DNA of 33,510 nucleotides from Thaumarchaeota archaeon 13_1_40CM_4_38_7 (GTDB lineage Archaea > Thermoproteota > Nitrososphaeria > Nitrososphaerales > Nitrosopumilaceae), in NCBI GenBank assembly GCA_001917995.1, contig MNFB01000058.1, forward strand, positions 1 through 33,510, written 5' to 3'. The notes under the pieces were generated by a model. That model was not told the DNA's origin. It searched no databases and saw nothing but the letters and a program-made list of their open reading frames with translations. Each line of letters begins with the position of its first letter. Position 1 is the first letter of the stretch. This document shows positions 22,171-29,942 of the stretch, piece by piece. Made by a program: the position numbers and the translations under genes.

Positions 22171-22953
22171 CTATTTGCCTAGTCTACGGCTTCTTTTTTG
22201 ATATGTTCTAATGGCTCTCATAAGATCTATCTTTCTAAATTCGGGCCAGTAGACATCCATAAAAACAAGCTCACTGTAGGCACTTTGCCACATTAGAAAA
22301 CCACTGAGTCGCTTCTCACCTGAAGTTCTTAATATCATATCAGGAGATGACTGGGGAAGATGAGAAGTATAAAGACAGGACTCTATTATCTCCTTATCTA
22401 TGTCATTTACATCAAGCGAACCCTCCTTAATTCTACCTGCAATTTTCTTTACTGCATCAACAAGTTCGTTCTGGCCGCCATATGCTATTGCTATGTTTAG
22501 ATAATGATCGTCGTAATTTTTTGTCACAGTTTCAAGATTGTTTAGAATTTCTTTTAGAAAATCCGGAAGTAGCTCAACACGTCCAATCGCTTTTACTCGC
22601 ATACGATTTTTATGGATTCTTGGATCATTGTATAATTTGTGTAATCTATTGCTTATCAAATCGTAAAGATAATGCAATTCGTCATCATCTCTATTCATGT
22701 TTTCTACAGATAGAACGTATAGAGTGATTATTTTGATATTTAGCTCTTCACACCAATCCAACAGCTTTTCTACTGCATCAGCACCACGAAAGTGACCATC
22801 TATTCTGAAAACGAGACTCCTCTTTGCCCATCTTCTATTTCCATCCAAGATTATTGCAATATGTTTTGGTATGTCCCCATTACGGATTTCTTTTTCAAGC
22901 CTTTTGGAGTAGATACTATAAAGACCTCCAAACTGGAGAGCTTTGTCCTTTAT
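22171..22953 (-). CDS. uppS: Isoprenyl diphosphate synthase, cis-type (undecaprenyl synthase family), probable AUA start
   Basis: This cis-prenyltransferase extends isoprenyl diphosphate to the polyprenyl lipid carrier used for glycan assembly. Conserved segments are PKHIAIILDGNRRWAKR, FGGQ-like AYGGQNELVDAV, PDMILRTSGEKRLSGFL and FWxxS-like MDVYWPEF. The first in-frame ATG/GTG/TTG (22848) falls inside the first conserved strand, so it would remove family-conserved sequence. The frame remains open upstream; at 22951-22953 an ATA codon overlaps the DUF373 stop as ATAA, exactly where an ATGA overlap would normally put a start. From there the protein is 260 aa, the family length. An ATT at 22960-22962 is another option. 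The family is certain; the start is inferred. Confidence 0.88.
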   Translation of the reverse strand: MKDKALQFGGLYSIYSKRLEKEIRNGDIPKHIAIILDGNRRWAKRSLVFRIDGHFRGADAVEKLLDWCEELNIKIITLYVLSVENMNRDDDELHYLYDLISNRLHKLYNDPRIHKNRMRVKAIGRVELLPDFLKEILNNLETVTKNYDDHYLNIAIAYGGQNELVDAVKKIAGRIKEGSLDVNDIDKEIIESCLYTSHLPQSSPDMILRTSGEKRLSGFLMWQSAYSELVFMDVYWPEFRKIDLMRAIRTYQKRSRRLGK

Positions 22954-24098
22954 TCCGATAATACTTCGCCACCCTTCTTCCTTCTGTATTTGTGGAAGAG
23001 CAGTGACGCAGATATCAGTATTGCTGCAAGACCACCTAGCAATGGAGGTATGAGAGTAAATGGACTCTCATCTCTTATCATTGTTGTAGTGAACTGGGAT
23101 ACAATTGGATAAAGGGCCGCAAGTGCTATTATTCTTAACACATCTGTAATCGATCTTATACTTCCCTTGAACCAGCTACTAAGCAACGATCCTCCGAACA
23201 TACAACCTATTCCCATCCAAAGAAACGGCAGCATTCCTGATACGAATAAGCCCACTGTTTGCTTATTCATAACCAACTTCAATATACTATCAGGTTTTGC
23301 AGATGTTATTTCTGGATTTACTGCAGCAAGACCGGCAGTTACCGAAGCTAATATCAAAAGAATTCCAGCTACAAGTGTGAAGATTCGTATGAATCCAGCA
23401 GGTGTAGGTTTTATCCAGTGGGACCACGCTCTATCTACATCAAAAGCTCTTATGAGAAATGCTCCGCCTAGGACACTAACCAAGACTGCAAAAATTTCTC
23501 TGGTCATTCCAAGAACAGTTGCTATGCCACCTATTAACAGAAGAATTCCTGGCACTCCCAAGAAGAACTTTGAATATTTTGAATCAAAAGCAATGGCTTT
23601 AAGGTATCTTCCAAATACTGCATACGAATATTCTACACTTCTGCTTACTCGCATAACAACTCTTTTAACTGATACAACAGGCAAAACATTCTGAATTATT
23701 GGAATTACACTTTCGTCATCTTCACCATCAGATACAATAACAGCACCATTTGCCGAAAATTTTTCTATTATGCTTTTTACTTGGGAAACAACCTTTTCAT
23801 CACCTTGTACTCCTTTATTTTCTGTGCCAGATACTATTGCAACTTCAGCTTGATACCCCTTGCTTATGAGGTCTTCAAATGTCTTTACTGCAGCAAAGAT
23901 TGAATTTGAATCTGCATCTTCTGGATCTTCCAGTGCTAATCGTTGTGCTGCCTCAATGCAGGCATTGCGTCCCACAACAGGTGTAATAACCCCTGCCTTA
24001 CTTCCAACATCATCATCTCTATCAACACAAATTACAAGCAATCTGCTAGTCTTTCCTCCCGTTGGTTCTTTCTGTAAACTTGCCTCCTTCGTTGACAT
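22950..24098 (-). CDS. DUF373-family membrane protein
   Basis: A 382-aa protein. The soluble N-terminal half (residues 1-170) carries the DUF373 motifs LLVICVDRDDDVG near 20-32, NSIFAAVKTFEDL, IVSGTENKGVQGDEK and GAVIVSDGEDDE, an acidic loop set that may bind metal or nucleotide. The C-terminal half has about six membrane helices (near 179-197, 201-218, 234-253, 283-300, 325-345, 352-370). The function of DUF373 is unknown; archaeal members are often near membrane lipid or glycan genes, and here uppS follows in an overlapping arrangement. The ATG at 24098 is about 28 nt from a TATA-like TTAATTAAT. Topology comes from reading hydrophobicity. Confidence 0.88.
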   Translation of the reverse strand: MSTKEASLQKEPTGGKTSRLLVICVDRDDDVGSKAGVITPVVGRNACIEAAQRLALEDPEDADSNSIFAAVKTFEDLISKGYQAEVAIVSGTENKGVQGDEKVVSQVKSIIEKFSANGAVIVSDGEDDESVIPIIQNVLPVVSVKRVVMRVSRSVEYSYAVFGRYLKAIAFDSKYSKFFLGVPGILLLIGGIATVLGMTREIFAVLVSVLGGAFLIRAFDVDRAWSHWIKPTPAGFIRIFTLVAGILLILASVTAGLAAVNPEITSAKPDSILKLVMNKQTVGLFVSGMLPFLWMGIGCMFGGSLLSSWFKGSIRSITDVLRIIALAALYPIVSQFTTTMIRDESPFTLIPPLLGGLAAILISASLLFHKYRRKKGGEVLSE

Positions 24099-24191
24099 TA
24101 TATAGACAAAATCGCGTTTCCTATTAATTAATGTAATTTCTATTTGTTATAACAATAATTTAAGAAAAATTTGACTTAAATCGATAACCTC

Positions 24192-24689
24192 TCATGGGCG
24201 TGTCTCATTAGATTTTACAACTAGCAAGTAGGACTCTTGCTTTAAGGAGTCCATTTTCGTAATCTCATCATTCAAACCAACTTGAGACATTCCATCCTTC
24301 ATCTTGCTTGCTAATGAGATTGCCTCCGTTAGATATTCGTTATACTTTTTGAGAGATTCGTCATAGTTGAGATAACTCTCTCTCCATTCTACTGGTGGAT
24401 TGCTTTCTATTAATTCTGTTATGAGAGATGTAACTTGTCCAGACGAGGTTTGAGCCTTACTAATAAAGTCGTCAGGAGAGAGGGTTTTATCAAGTAGTTC
24501 CTTGAGGTCAGATTCCATTTCTGTCACAATTAACGCATGTCGCTCTTTTACACTCTCAAGCTCACTTCTATAATCTGAGACAACAATAGAAGAACCTCTG
24601 TTCTGGGGAACCATCCAGACTGCAAAACTCGCTGCAGCTATGGCAGCTAGTATTATGGCAGTAATAACAACGCCCTTTCTGGTTGCCAT
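24192..24689 (-). CDS. Membrane-anchored helical hypothetical protein
   Basis: A 165-aa protein with one N-terminal hydrophobic helix (residues 6-26, after basic MATRKG), which would work as a signal anchor, and an exterior domain of charged helices likely to form a coiled coil (SELESVKERHALIVTEMESD and YNEYLTEAISLASKMKDG). No cysteines occur. I recognise no family. A TATA-like CTTTTAAAAG at 24711-24720 lies about 26 nt before the ATG, overlapping the end of the upstream small ORF. It is probably a separate unit from the DUF373 gene, 93 nt downstream. Confidence 0.75.
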   Translation of the reverse strand: MATRKGVVITAIILAAIAAASFAVWMVPQNRGSSIVVSDYRSELESVKERHALIVTEMESDLKELLDKTLSPDDFISKAQTSSGQVTSLITELIESNPPVEWRESYLNYDESLKKYNEYLTEAISLASKMKDGMSQVGLNDEITKMDSLKQESYLLVVKSNETRP

Positions 24690-24712
24690 TTAAATGACTC
24701 TCTTCAACGCTT

Positions 24713-24835
24713 TTAAAAGCATAACTGAATGACAATTTGGCGATTCAAAAGGTCAATTTTGGTAATTTCTTCAAGTTGGATCCTTTCAACGTAAGAAATA
24801 TCAACAAATTCTATATTTTTGTAAAAATTCTCCAT
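24713..24835 (-). CDS. Small hypothetical protein (40 aa)
   Basis: An ATG-to-TAA frame of 40 codons encodes MENFYKNIEFVDISYVERIQ and a further LEEITKIDLLNRQIVIQLCF, a short charged, hydrophobic pattern that looks like part of a folded protein. The frame is open for 13 more codons upstream without a standard start. A TATA-like TTAAATTTTT lies about 33 nt before the ATG. The spacer around it (24690-24940) shows nothing else. I recognise no family, and it may be a chance frame. Confidence 0.4.
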   Translation of the reverse strand: MENFYKNIEFVDISYVERIQLEEITKIDLLNRQIVIQLCF

Positions 24836-24940
24836 TAGAGACCTGAAAAGGTAATTGTAAAAATTTAACGGCCTCTAGCGTATAGTGAAATAATTTTTAC
24901 AGCGCCTTCCTAAATACAACTTCCTTCGTAAAAAGTTGAA

Positions 24941-25084
24941 ATGACTCAAGCATACTGCGTAAAATGCAGGAAGAAAGTCGACATCTCAAATCCAAAAGAA
25001 GTTAAGCTAAAGAATGGCCGACCTGCGGTAAAGGGGACATGCCCAAAATGTGGCACTAACGTCTTTCGAATAGGAAAGTCTTAG
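24941..25084 (+). CDS. DUF5679 zinc-ribbon protein (47 aa)
   Basis: A 47-aa protein with two CxxC pairs, AYCVKCRKK (residues 4-12) and GTCPKCGTNVFRIGK at the C-terminus, and a central NPKEVKLKNGRPAVKG segment. This is the DUF5679 pattern, a small zinc ribbon found next to or fused with DNA topoisomerases and translation genes. A TATA-like CCTAAATAC (24909-24917) lies about 28 nt before the ATG. It heads the block of translation factor genes and precedes aIF2-beta by 61 nt. Its function is unknown. Confidence 0.85.
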   Translation: MTQAYCVKCRKKVDISNPKEVKLKNGRPAVKGTCPKCGTNVFRIGKS

Positions 25085-25145
25085 GAACCACTTTCTTCTT
25101 TTTTGAAGTAAATCAATATAGGTAGTGTTGCTTAGGTTAGTTAAG

Positions 25146-25568
25146 TTGACAAAAAGCGAATACGAAAAATTGCTTAAAAAAATACAAGACAAAGTATCTG
25201 AAACAAGGAAAGTCTACGCCGCCAGATTTGAACTTCCTAAGGTGGACATTATGTGGCAGGGAAACAGGACGTTTTTTAGAAACTTCCCAGAGTTTCCTAA
25301 GATTCTGAGAAGAGACCCTGAAAAGGTTCTCCAATATCTATCAAAGGAATTTGCTACTCCTGCCCAGTATGCAGGTGATAAGGCGGTCTTTGTGGGTAAG
25401 AAAGAACCACACGAGTTTACTTCGCTATTGGCAAGATACCTAAAAGAATACGTGGAATGTCCTACTTGCAAAAGCCCTGATACAAGGGTAGAGAGATTAA
25501 ACAGGGTAACTTTTCTTGTGTGTGAAGCTTGCGGAGCCAAATCATCTTTGAAGGGTCAATATGCGTAA
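25146..25568 (+). CDS. Translation initiation factor aIF2, beta subunit
   Basis: Part of the heterotrimer that delivers initiator tRNA to the 30S subunit. The helix-turn core and the C-terminal zinc ribbon (VECPTCKSPDTRVERLNR then VCEACGAKSS) identify it, as do IMWQGNRTFFRNFPEF and LQYLSKEFATPAQYAG. TTG 25146 is chosen because the TATA box (AATATAG, 25115-25121) is about 28 nt upstream; a GTG at 25125 adds seven residues but is only 5 nt past the TATA box. The stop overlaps the next ATG as TAATG. Confidence 0.93.
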   Translation: MTKSEYEKLLKKIQDKVSETRKVYAARFELPKVDIMWQGNRTFFRNFPEFPKILRRDPEKVLQYLSKEFATPAQYAGDKAVFVGKKEPHEFTSLLARYLKEYVECPTCKSPDTRVERLNRVTFLVCEACGAKSSLKGQYA

Positions 25569-25864
25569 TGGCGTTTGCTGTAAGAATTGTCAACCATCAA
25601 CATAATAGAATGCTGAACATATGTGATGCTGACCTAGTTGGAAAGACAGTCAAGAAATCTGAATTTACTTTGAATATCAATAAGAGTTATTTTGCTGAAC
25701 GTATTGTCGACCAAAGCGAAGCAGAAGTTCTACTACGAAAATCCTCCATAATTAACATGGTTGGAAAAGAAACAATTGCCCTTTCCGTAGGGCTTGGTAT
25801 AGGTTCTTCAAAAGGTGTAAAAGAAATTGATGGCATTCCATTTCTTTTAGTTTTCAAGTTTTAA
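25568..25864 (+). CDS. DUF424-family protein
   Basis: A 98-aa archaeal protein of unknown function starting at ATG 25568, which shares one base with the aIF2-beta stop (TAATG), so the pair is translationally coupled. The DUF424 pattern is visible: MAFAVRIVNHQHNRMLNIC at the start, DADLVGKTV, YFAERIVDQSEAEVLL and NMVGKETIALSVGLG. It recurs next to aIF2-beta in archaea, suggesting a role linked to translation, but no activity is established. Earlier in-frame starts lie within aIF2-beta and are not used. Confidence 0.9.
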   Translation: MAFAVRIVNHQHNRMLNICDADLVGKTVKKSEFTLNINKSYFAERIVDQSEAEVLLRKSSIINMVGKETIALSVGLGIGSSKGVKEIDGIPFLLVFKF

Positions 25865-25911
25865 AAATACAACAGTTATATACGCACTGAACTGATCGTT
25901 CACTGAGAATT

Positions 25912-26223
25912 TTGGGCAAACGCAAAGTACTAAATGAAAGTGAACTAAAAGAAATGAAGGTACCTGAAGAGGGTGAATTGCTTGGAAGAGTAATAAAGCT
26001 TCTAGGCAGTGATCATGTTCTGGTAAAATGTGTTGATGATAAAACAAGGATGGGTAGAATCAGAGGTAAGCTAAAACGAAAAATCTGGATTCGCGACAAC
26101 GACGTTGTAACTATTGCTCCATGGGATTTTAGAGCAGAGGATCGAGGCGATATCACATGGAGATACACATTATCACAAGTTGACTGGTTACGAGAAAACG
26201 GTTATCTTCCAAAAGACTTCTAG
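25912..26223 (+). CDS. Translation initiation factor aIF1A
   Basis: A 103-aa OB-fold protein that binds the ribosomal A site during initiation. The match is clear: GRVIKLLGSDHVLVKCVDD, RMGRIRGKLKRKIWIRDNDV and WDFRAEDRGDITWRYT, followed by a short C-terminal tail. The start is TTG 25912, preceded by a TATA box (AGTTATATAC, 25874-25883) about 33 nt upstream. In other archaea it is commonly followed by RIO1 and a KH-domain protein, as here. Confidence 0.95.
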   Translation: MGKRKVLNESELKEMKVPEEGELLGRVIKLLGSDHVLVKCVDDKTRMGRIRGKLKRKIWIRDNDVVTIAPWDFRAEDRGDITWRYTLSQVDWLRENGYLPKDF

Positions 26224-26251
26224 CGTAATCGATTTTACCAAGTCAGTTTAA

Positions 26252-26464
26252 TTGATAATATTGTTTGATGGTATTCAAAAAAAATTTGCAAAGAAGATAG
26301 ATGATAAACTGATAATCTTTGATTTTGGCTCTGCGGTATATATAGGACATCCTAAATCAAAAGAATTTCTTGAAAGAGATATTAAGAATATAACTAAATT
26401 CTTTGTCAAGAGAGGTTTGACAGTAGAAAACCCCATTGATGTGTTTGAGAGGCTAACCAAATGA
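26252..26464 (+). pseudogene. RIO1-type kinase remnant, C-terminal lobe only
   Basis: The 70-aa product matches only the last quarter of RIO1, the atypical kinase that helps mature the small ribosomal subunit. It contains the strand with the metal-binding DFG (LIIFDFGSAVYIGHP) and the final helices (EFLERDIKNITKFFVKRG). The ATP-binding lobe and catalytic HxD loop, some 190 residues in normal archaeal RIO1, are missing, and only 28 nt separate it from aIF1A. TTG 26252 or 26261 are possible starts; a weak TATA-like GATTTTACC is upstream. The stop overlaps the KH gene's start (ATGA), and the frame is intact, so it may be a reduced but functional protein rather than a dead gene. The rest may be elsewhere in the genome. 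Confidence 0.6.
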
Positions 26465-27033
26465 TTTTTGAAAAAACAATTATGATTCCCCTAGAAAGAG
26501 TTGGGGTTTTAATAGGAAAGTCAGGAAAAATCAAGGTTAAGATAGAAAAAATATGTTCAGTCTCTTTATTGGTTGATGGTAAAACAGGCGAGATTATCAT
26601 AAGAGGAATGGGTGATGTTGAAAGCATGATTCCATTTAAGGCTGAAGAGATCGTAATGGCTATAGGACGAGGATTTTCTGCAGAAAAATCCATGCGTCTA
26701 CTGGAAGGTGAAAACTCTTTACATATAATTGATTTACGTGAATTTGCTGGTAAATCCTCGTCGCAAATTGAAAGAATAAAAGGTAGAATAATAGGCGAGG
26801 GTGGTAGAGTAAGAAAAAATATTGAAGAACTCAGTGGTGCAAGCATATCTGTATACGGTCGTACAGTATCTATAATTGGCGAAGGAAGTCAACTGCGTTC
26901 TGCTGTACATGCAATAACTTCGCTTTCAAGTGGTAGTACCCATGGTAAGGTTTACAACTACCTTCAAGATTCAAGAAGAAGACTGAAAATAGAAAAACTA
27001 CAGCTTTGGGAGGGTGAAAATGTCTTCGAATAA
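26461..27033 (+). CDS. KH-domain protein, Pno1/Dim2 (KRR1-related) type
   Basis: A 190-aa RNA-binding protein with two KH domains: the first with GVLIGKSGKIKVKIEK near residues 15-30, the second with GRIIGEGGRVRKNIEELSG at about 116-134. It belongs to the archaeal Pno1/Dim2 family involved in 16S rRNA maturation, acting with RIO1 and Nob1. It overlaps the RIO1 remnant (ATGA) and top6B (14 nt), so it is in one operon. The tail (HGKVYNYLQDSRRRLKIEKLQLW) is typical of the family. Confidence 0.92.
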   Translation: MIFEKTIMIPLERVGVLIGKSGKIKVKIEKICSVSLLVDGKTGEIIIRGMGDVESMIPFKAEEIVMAIGRGFSAEKSMRLLEGENSLHIIDLREFAGKSSSQIERIKGRIIGEGGRVRKNIEELSGASISVYGRTVSIIGEGSQLRSAVHAITSLSSGSTHGKVYNYLQDSRRRLKIEKLQLWEGENVFE

Positions 27034-28861
27034 GGAAACCTTCAGCCAAATTTCTCCAAGCGAGTTTTTTTACCGAAACAGAGATCTAGCTGGTTTTAGT
27101 AATCCAACTAGATCACTTTATACATCTGTAAGAGAATTCGTAGAAAACGCACTAGATGCATGTGACCAGAAGCGAATCTTACCTGATATTCATCTTTCAA
27201 TAAAAGCAGTAGATTCCGAACAACCTGATCCTAAGCACTATGTGTTGACTGTCAAAGACAATGGTCCTGGAATAGATCCTAAACACATCCCACTTGCATT
27301 TGGTACGGTTCTATATGGCTCTAAATTTGGTTTGAAACAAGCTAGAGGAATGTTTGGTCTGGGTGCAACCATGGCTATACTATATGGCCAAATCACGACC
27401 AATAAACCAGTGACTGTAAAAAGTTGTGCGGATGAAAAAACTCTTGATGAATTTGTGATGTTACTTGATATTCAGAAAAACAAACCTGTAATCTTGAAAC
27501 ATACAACAAAGGAAGCAGCTAAAACAGGTCTCTCAGTAAGTATAGTGCTTGAAGGAGATTATTCTAAGGCCGGAACAAAAATACGAGATTATGTGTCTCA
27601 AACATCTCTCATTACTCCATATGCTTCTATAACATTTGAAGATCCTGCGGGTGAAAAATTCCACTATCCTAGAATCGTGAAAGAAATGCCACCTCCGCCC
27701 ACAGTTATCAAACCTCATCCCCACGGTGTTGATGTTGAAACGCTTAGAAGAATGATCATTGATACTCATTATCAGATTCCTACTGTAGACAATAAAATGA
27801 TAGAGAAAGTTAGAAAAGAATTAGGAATGCAAAAGAAAAATCCTTCTCCTAAAGATATACTTGATAGAGCAGAGAAGAGATGGTCTGACTTGTCAAGGTC
27901 TATAAGAATAGTAATAGCGGTAATGTCGTTTCTAAATATTGATTTTGAGATGTTAAGAAAAATAAGAATTGATGATGTAGACATTGCAAACAAAAAAGTC
28001 GTATATTGGGATTTTGGTGAGTCGCAATCTCACGCAGTAGAATTAGATCCTGAAAGTACTTACTACAAGCAGCTTGCAAACACCGTACAGGGCGAGACAC
28101 TACTTACGTTCCTAACAAAAAGATTTCAAAGGGTAGGGCCTACAACATCAGAAAAATTCTGTGAATTTGCTAAACTTAAACCCGAGAAAAGAATCGGTAG
28201 TATGACAAACGATGAATTGGTCAGGTTAGCTGATGCATTACAAAAGTTCGATGAATTTCTAGCGCCTGACCCTAGCTGTTTAGCACCACTGGGCGAAGAA
28301 CCTCTATCCAAAGGAGTCATGAAATTTTTTAATCCTGAATTCGCAGCTGTAATACAACGCAGTGCTTCTGCCTACTCTGGATTTCCATTTATTGTTGAGA
28401 TGGGAATTGCTTATGGAGGTGACATACCACAAACTGGCCTGAAGGTTTATCGATTTGCTAATCGTATTCCACTTCTTTACGACGAAGGAAGTGATGTAGT
28501 CTTGAAAGTGGTTAACGAAACAGATTGGAGCAGATACAAGGTAAAAGGTGAGCCGCCTCTAGTAATTGTATCCCATATTTGCTCAACCAGAATTCCATAT
28601 AAAACAGTAGGAAAGGAAAATGTAGCTGACAGACCTGAACTTGAACGCGAATTAAAAAATGCATTACAATATCTTGCACGAAAACTTGCGGTTCACATGT
28701 CAAGACAAGGAATGGCTGATATGGCAAAAAAGAGAGCCAATCTATACACAAAGTATGTGCCACTTATCGCTCAGTTTGCCACTGAATTATCTGGAAAGAA
28801 AAAAGAACCAAATTATAAACAGCTTGTAAGGATGGGAAGTGAGATTGAGGAACAAATCTAG
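27020..28861 (+). CDS. top6B: DNA topoisomerase VI subunit B
   Basis: The ATPase subunit of topoisomerase VI, a type IIB enzyme that relaxes and decatenates DNA. The GHKL nucleotide-binding site is seen in REFVENALDACD, TVKDNGPGIDP and ARGMFGLGATMAILYGQ. An H2TH and transducer domain follow, ending near ALQYLARKLAVHMSRQGMAD. ATG 27020 is chosen because a Shine-Dalgarno-like GGGAGG lies 8 nt upstream; the earlier GTG at 27014 overlaps it. The 3' end overlaps top6A by 23 nt. The gene is complete, at 613 aa. Confidence 0.96.
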   Translation: MSSNKETFSQISPSEFFYRNRDLAGFSNPTRSLYTSVREFVENALDACDQKRILPDIHLSIKAVDSEQPDPKHYVLTVKDNGPGIDPKHIPLAFGTVLYGSKFGLKQARGMFGLGATMAILYGQITTNKPVTVKSCADEKTLDEFVMLLDIQKNKPVILKHTTKEAAKTGLSVSIVLEGDYSKAGTKIRDYVSQTSLITPYASITFEDPAGEKFHYPRIVKEMPPPPTVIKPHPHGVDVETLRRMIIDTHYQIPTVDNKMIEKVRKELGMQKKNPSPKDILDRAEKRWSDLSRSIRIVIAVMSFLNIDFEMLRKIRIDDVDIANKKVVYWDFGESQSHAVELDPESTYYKQLANTVQGETLLTFLTKRFQRVGPTTSEKFCEFAKLKPEKRIGSMTNDELVRLADALQKFDEFLAPDPSCLAPLGEEPLSKGVMKFFNPEFAAVIQRSASAYSGFPFIVEMGIAYGGDIPQTGLKVYRFANRIPLLYDEGSDVVLKVVNETDWSRYKVKGEPPLVIVSHICSTRIPYKTVGKENVADRPELERELKNALQYLARKLAVHMSRQGMADMAKKRANLYTKYVPLIAQFATELSGKKKEPNYKQLVRMGSEIEEQI

Positions 28862-29942
28862 AGCTAAAACAGCTGAAGCAAGAAAACAAAAACTCCTTTC
28901 GCTCTTGCAAAAACATGGCCTTGGTATCTATGAAGACCTAGACCAGGGAAAATTTCCACAATTTGTGATACCAAGCAGATCTGTTAACAATATTGTTTAT
29001 GACAAAAAACTTAGGCAGTATATTCTTGGTAGTGCCAGTGCCATAAGAAGCGCTAGAAATATGTCACAGCTACGTTCCTACACACAGTTAGCATGGCTTG
29101 CCTTTTTTGTAAACAGATTAGTGAAGGAAGGCAAGTCATCTACATTAAGAGATATCTATTATTCATCTCAAGCATTTAGCATAGATTTCGAGGATCAACC
29201 AGAATCAGATAATATTATAGTAGATTTAGAAGCAGTTCTTTCAAGTCCACGTGAAGAATTTCATATCTTTCCTGAGGAAAGAAGCAGCGTTTTTGGAGAT
29301 TTAACAATAGAATATACAGTACGGGGCTACGAAGGAAAACGAGTCAATCTCTCAGATCATCCAGATGGTTACCTGATAGGTCCAAGTCTAAGCAGTGCAG
29401 AATTAGTGGATACAAGCGCAGAATTGGTTATTGCAATTGAGAAAGGAGGTCTCTTTACTAGATTCGTAGAAGAAAACGTTCACAAAAAATTCAAAGCCAT
29501 TATAGTAGACACCGCAGGTCAAGCACCTCGTTCAACTAGGAACCTTTTACGAAGACTAAACAGTGAACTGAGTCTGCCTGTAGTTATTCTGGCTGATGGT
29601 GATGTGTATGGAGAACACATTGCAATGGTTATCAAGTCAGGTTCAGCAAATGCTGCCCATTTAAGAGAGCTAACCGTACCTGATGCCAAGTGGTTGGGGG
29701 TATGGGCTACTGACATTGAAAAATATAAGCTTCCAACCATTCCTATGACAGAGGCTGACGTCAAAAGAATTTATGATTTACAAAAAGATCCAAGGTATCA
29801 AGAAGGAATTTGGAAGAAACAATTGGAGGTCTTTCTTAAACTCAAAAGAAAAGCGGAACTTGAGGCATTCTCAAAGTATGGTCTCACAAATATTACTGAT
29901 AAGTATCTGCCTGCAAAACTTGAGGAATCAAAGAGTCTCTAA
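28839..29942 (+). CDS. top6A: DNA topoisomerase VI subunit A
   Basis: The DNA-cleaving subunit, related to Spo11, which forms a 5'-phosphotyrosine bond. The active-site tyrosine lies in LRDIYYSSQ (Tyr107 or Tyr108) in the winged-helix domain; the Toprim metal-binding residues are in VIAIEKGGLFTRF and VVILADGDVYGEH. The common family DGDPW/YG is here DGDVYG. The start GTG overlaps top6B by 23 nt, so the two subunits are coupled. It is complete, with 367 aa. It overlaps the convergent Hsp20-like gene by 15 nt at the 3' end. Confidence 0.96.
   Translation: MRLRNKSRAKTAEARKQKLLSLLQKHGLGIYEDLDQGKFPQFVIPSRSVNNIVYDKKLRQYILGSASAIRSARNMSQLRSYTQLAWLAFFVNRLVKEGKSSTLRDIYYSSQAFSIDFEDQPESDNIIVDLEAVLSSPREEFHIFPEERSSVFGDLTIEYTVRGYEGKRVNLSDHPDGYLIGPSLSSAELVDTSAELVIAIEKGGLFTRFVEENVHKKFKAIIVDTAGQAPRSTRNLLRRLNSELSLPVVILADGDVYGEHIAMVIKSGSANAAHLRELTVPDAKWLGVWATDIEKYKLPTIPMTEADVKRIYDLQKDPRYQEGIWKKQLEVFLKLKRKAELEAFSKYGLTNITDKYLPAKLEESKSL

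Noticed and set aside
23167-23694. Plus-strand frame of 175 codons inside the DUF373 gene
   Set aside because: It mirrors the hydrophobic codons of the real membrane protein on the other strand; no family, promoter or binding site.
26406-26846. Minus-strand frame of 146 codons inside the KH gene
   Set aside because: Ser/Pro/Ile-rich shadow of the Pno1-like gene, with no promoter.
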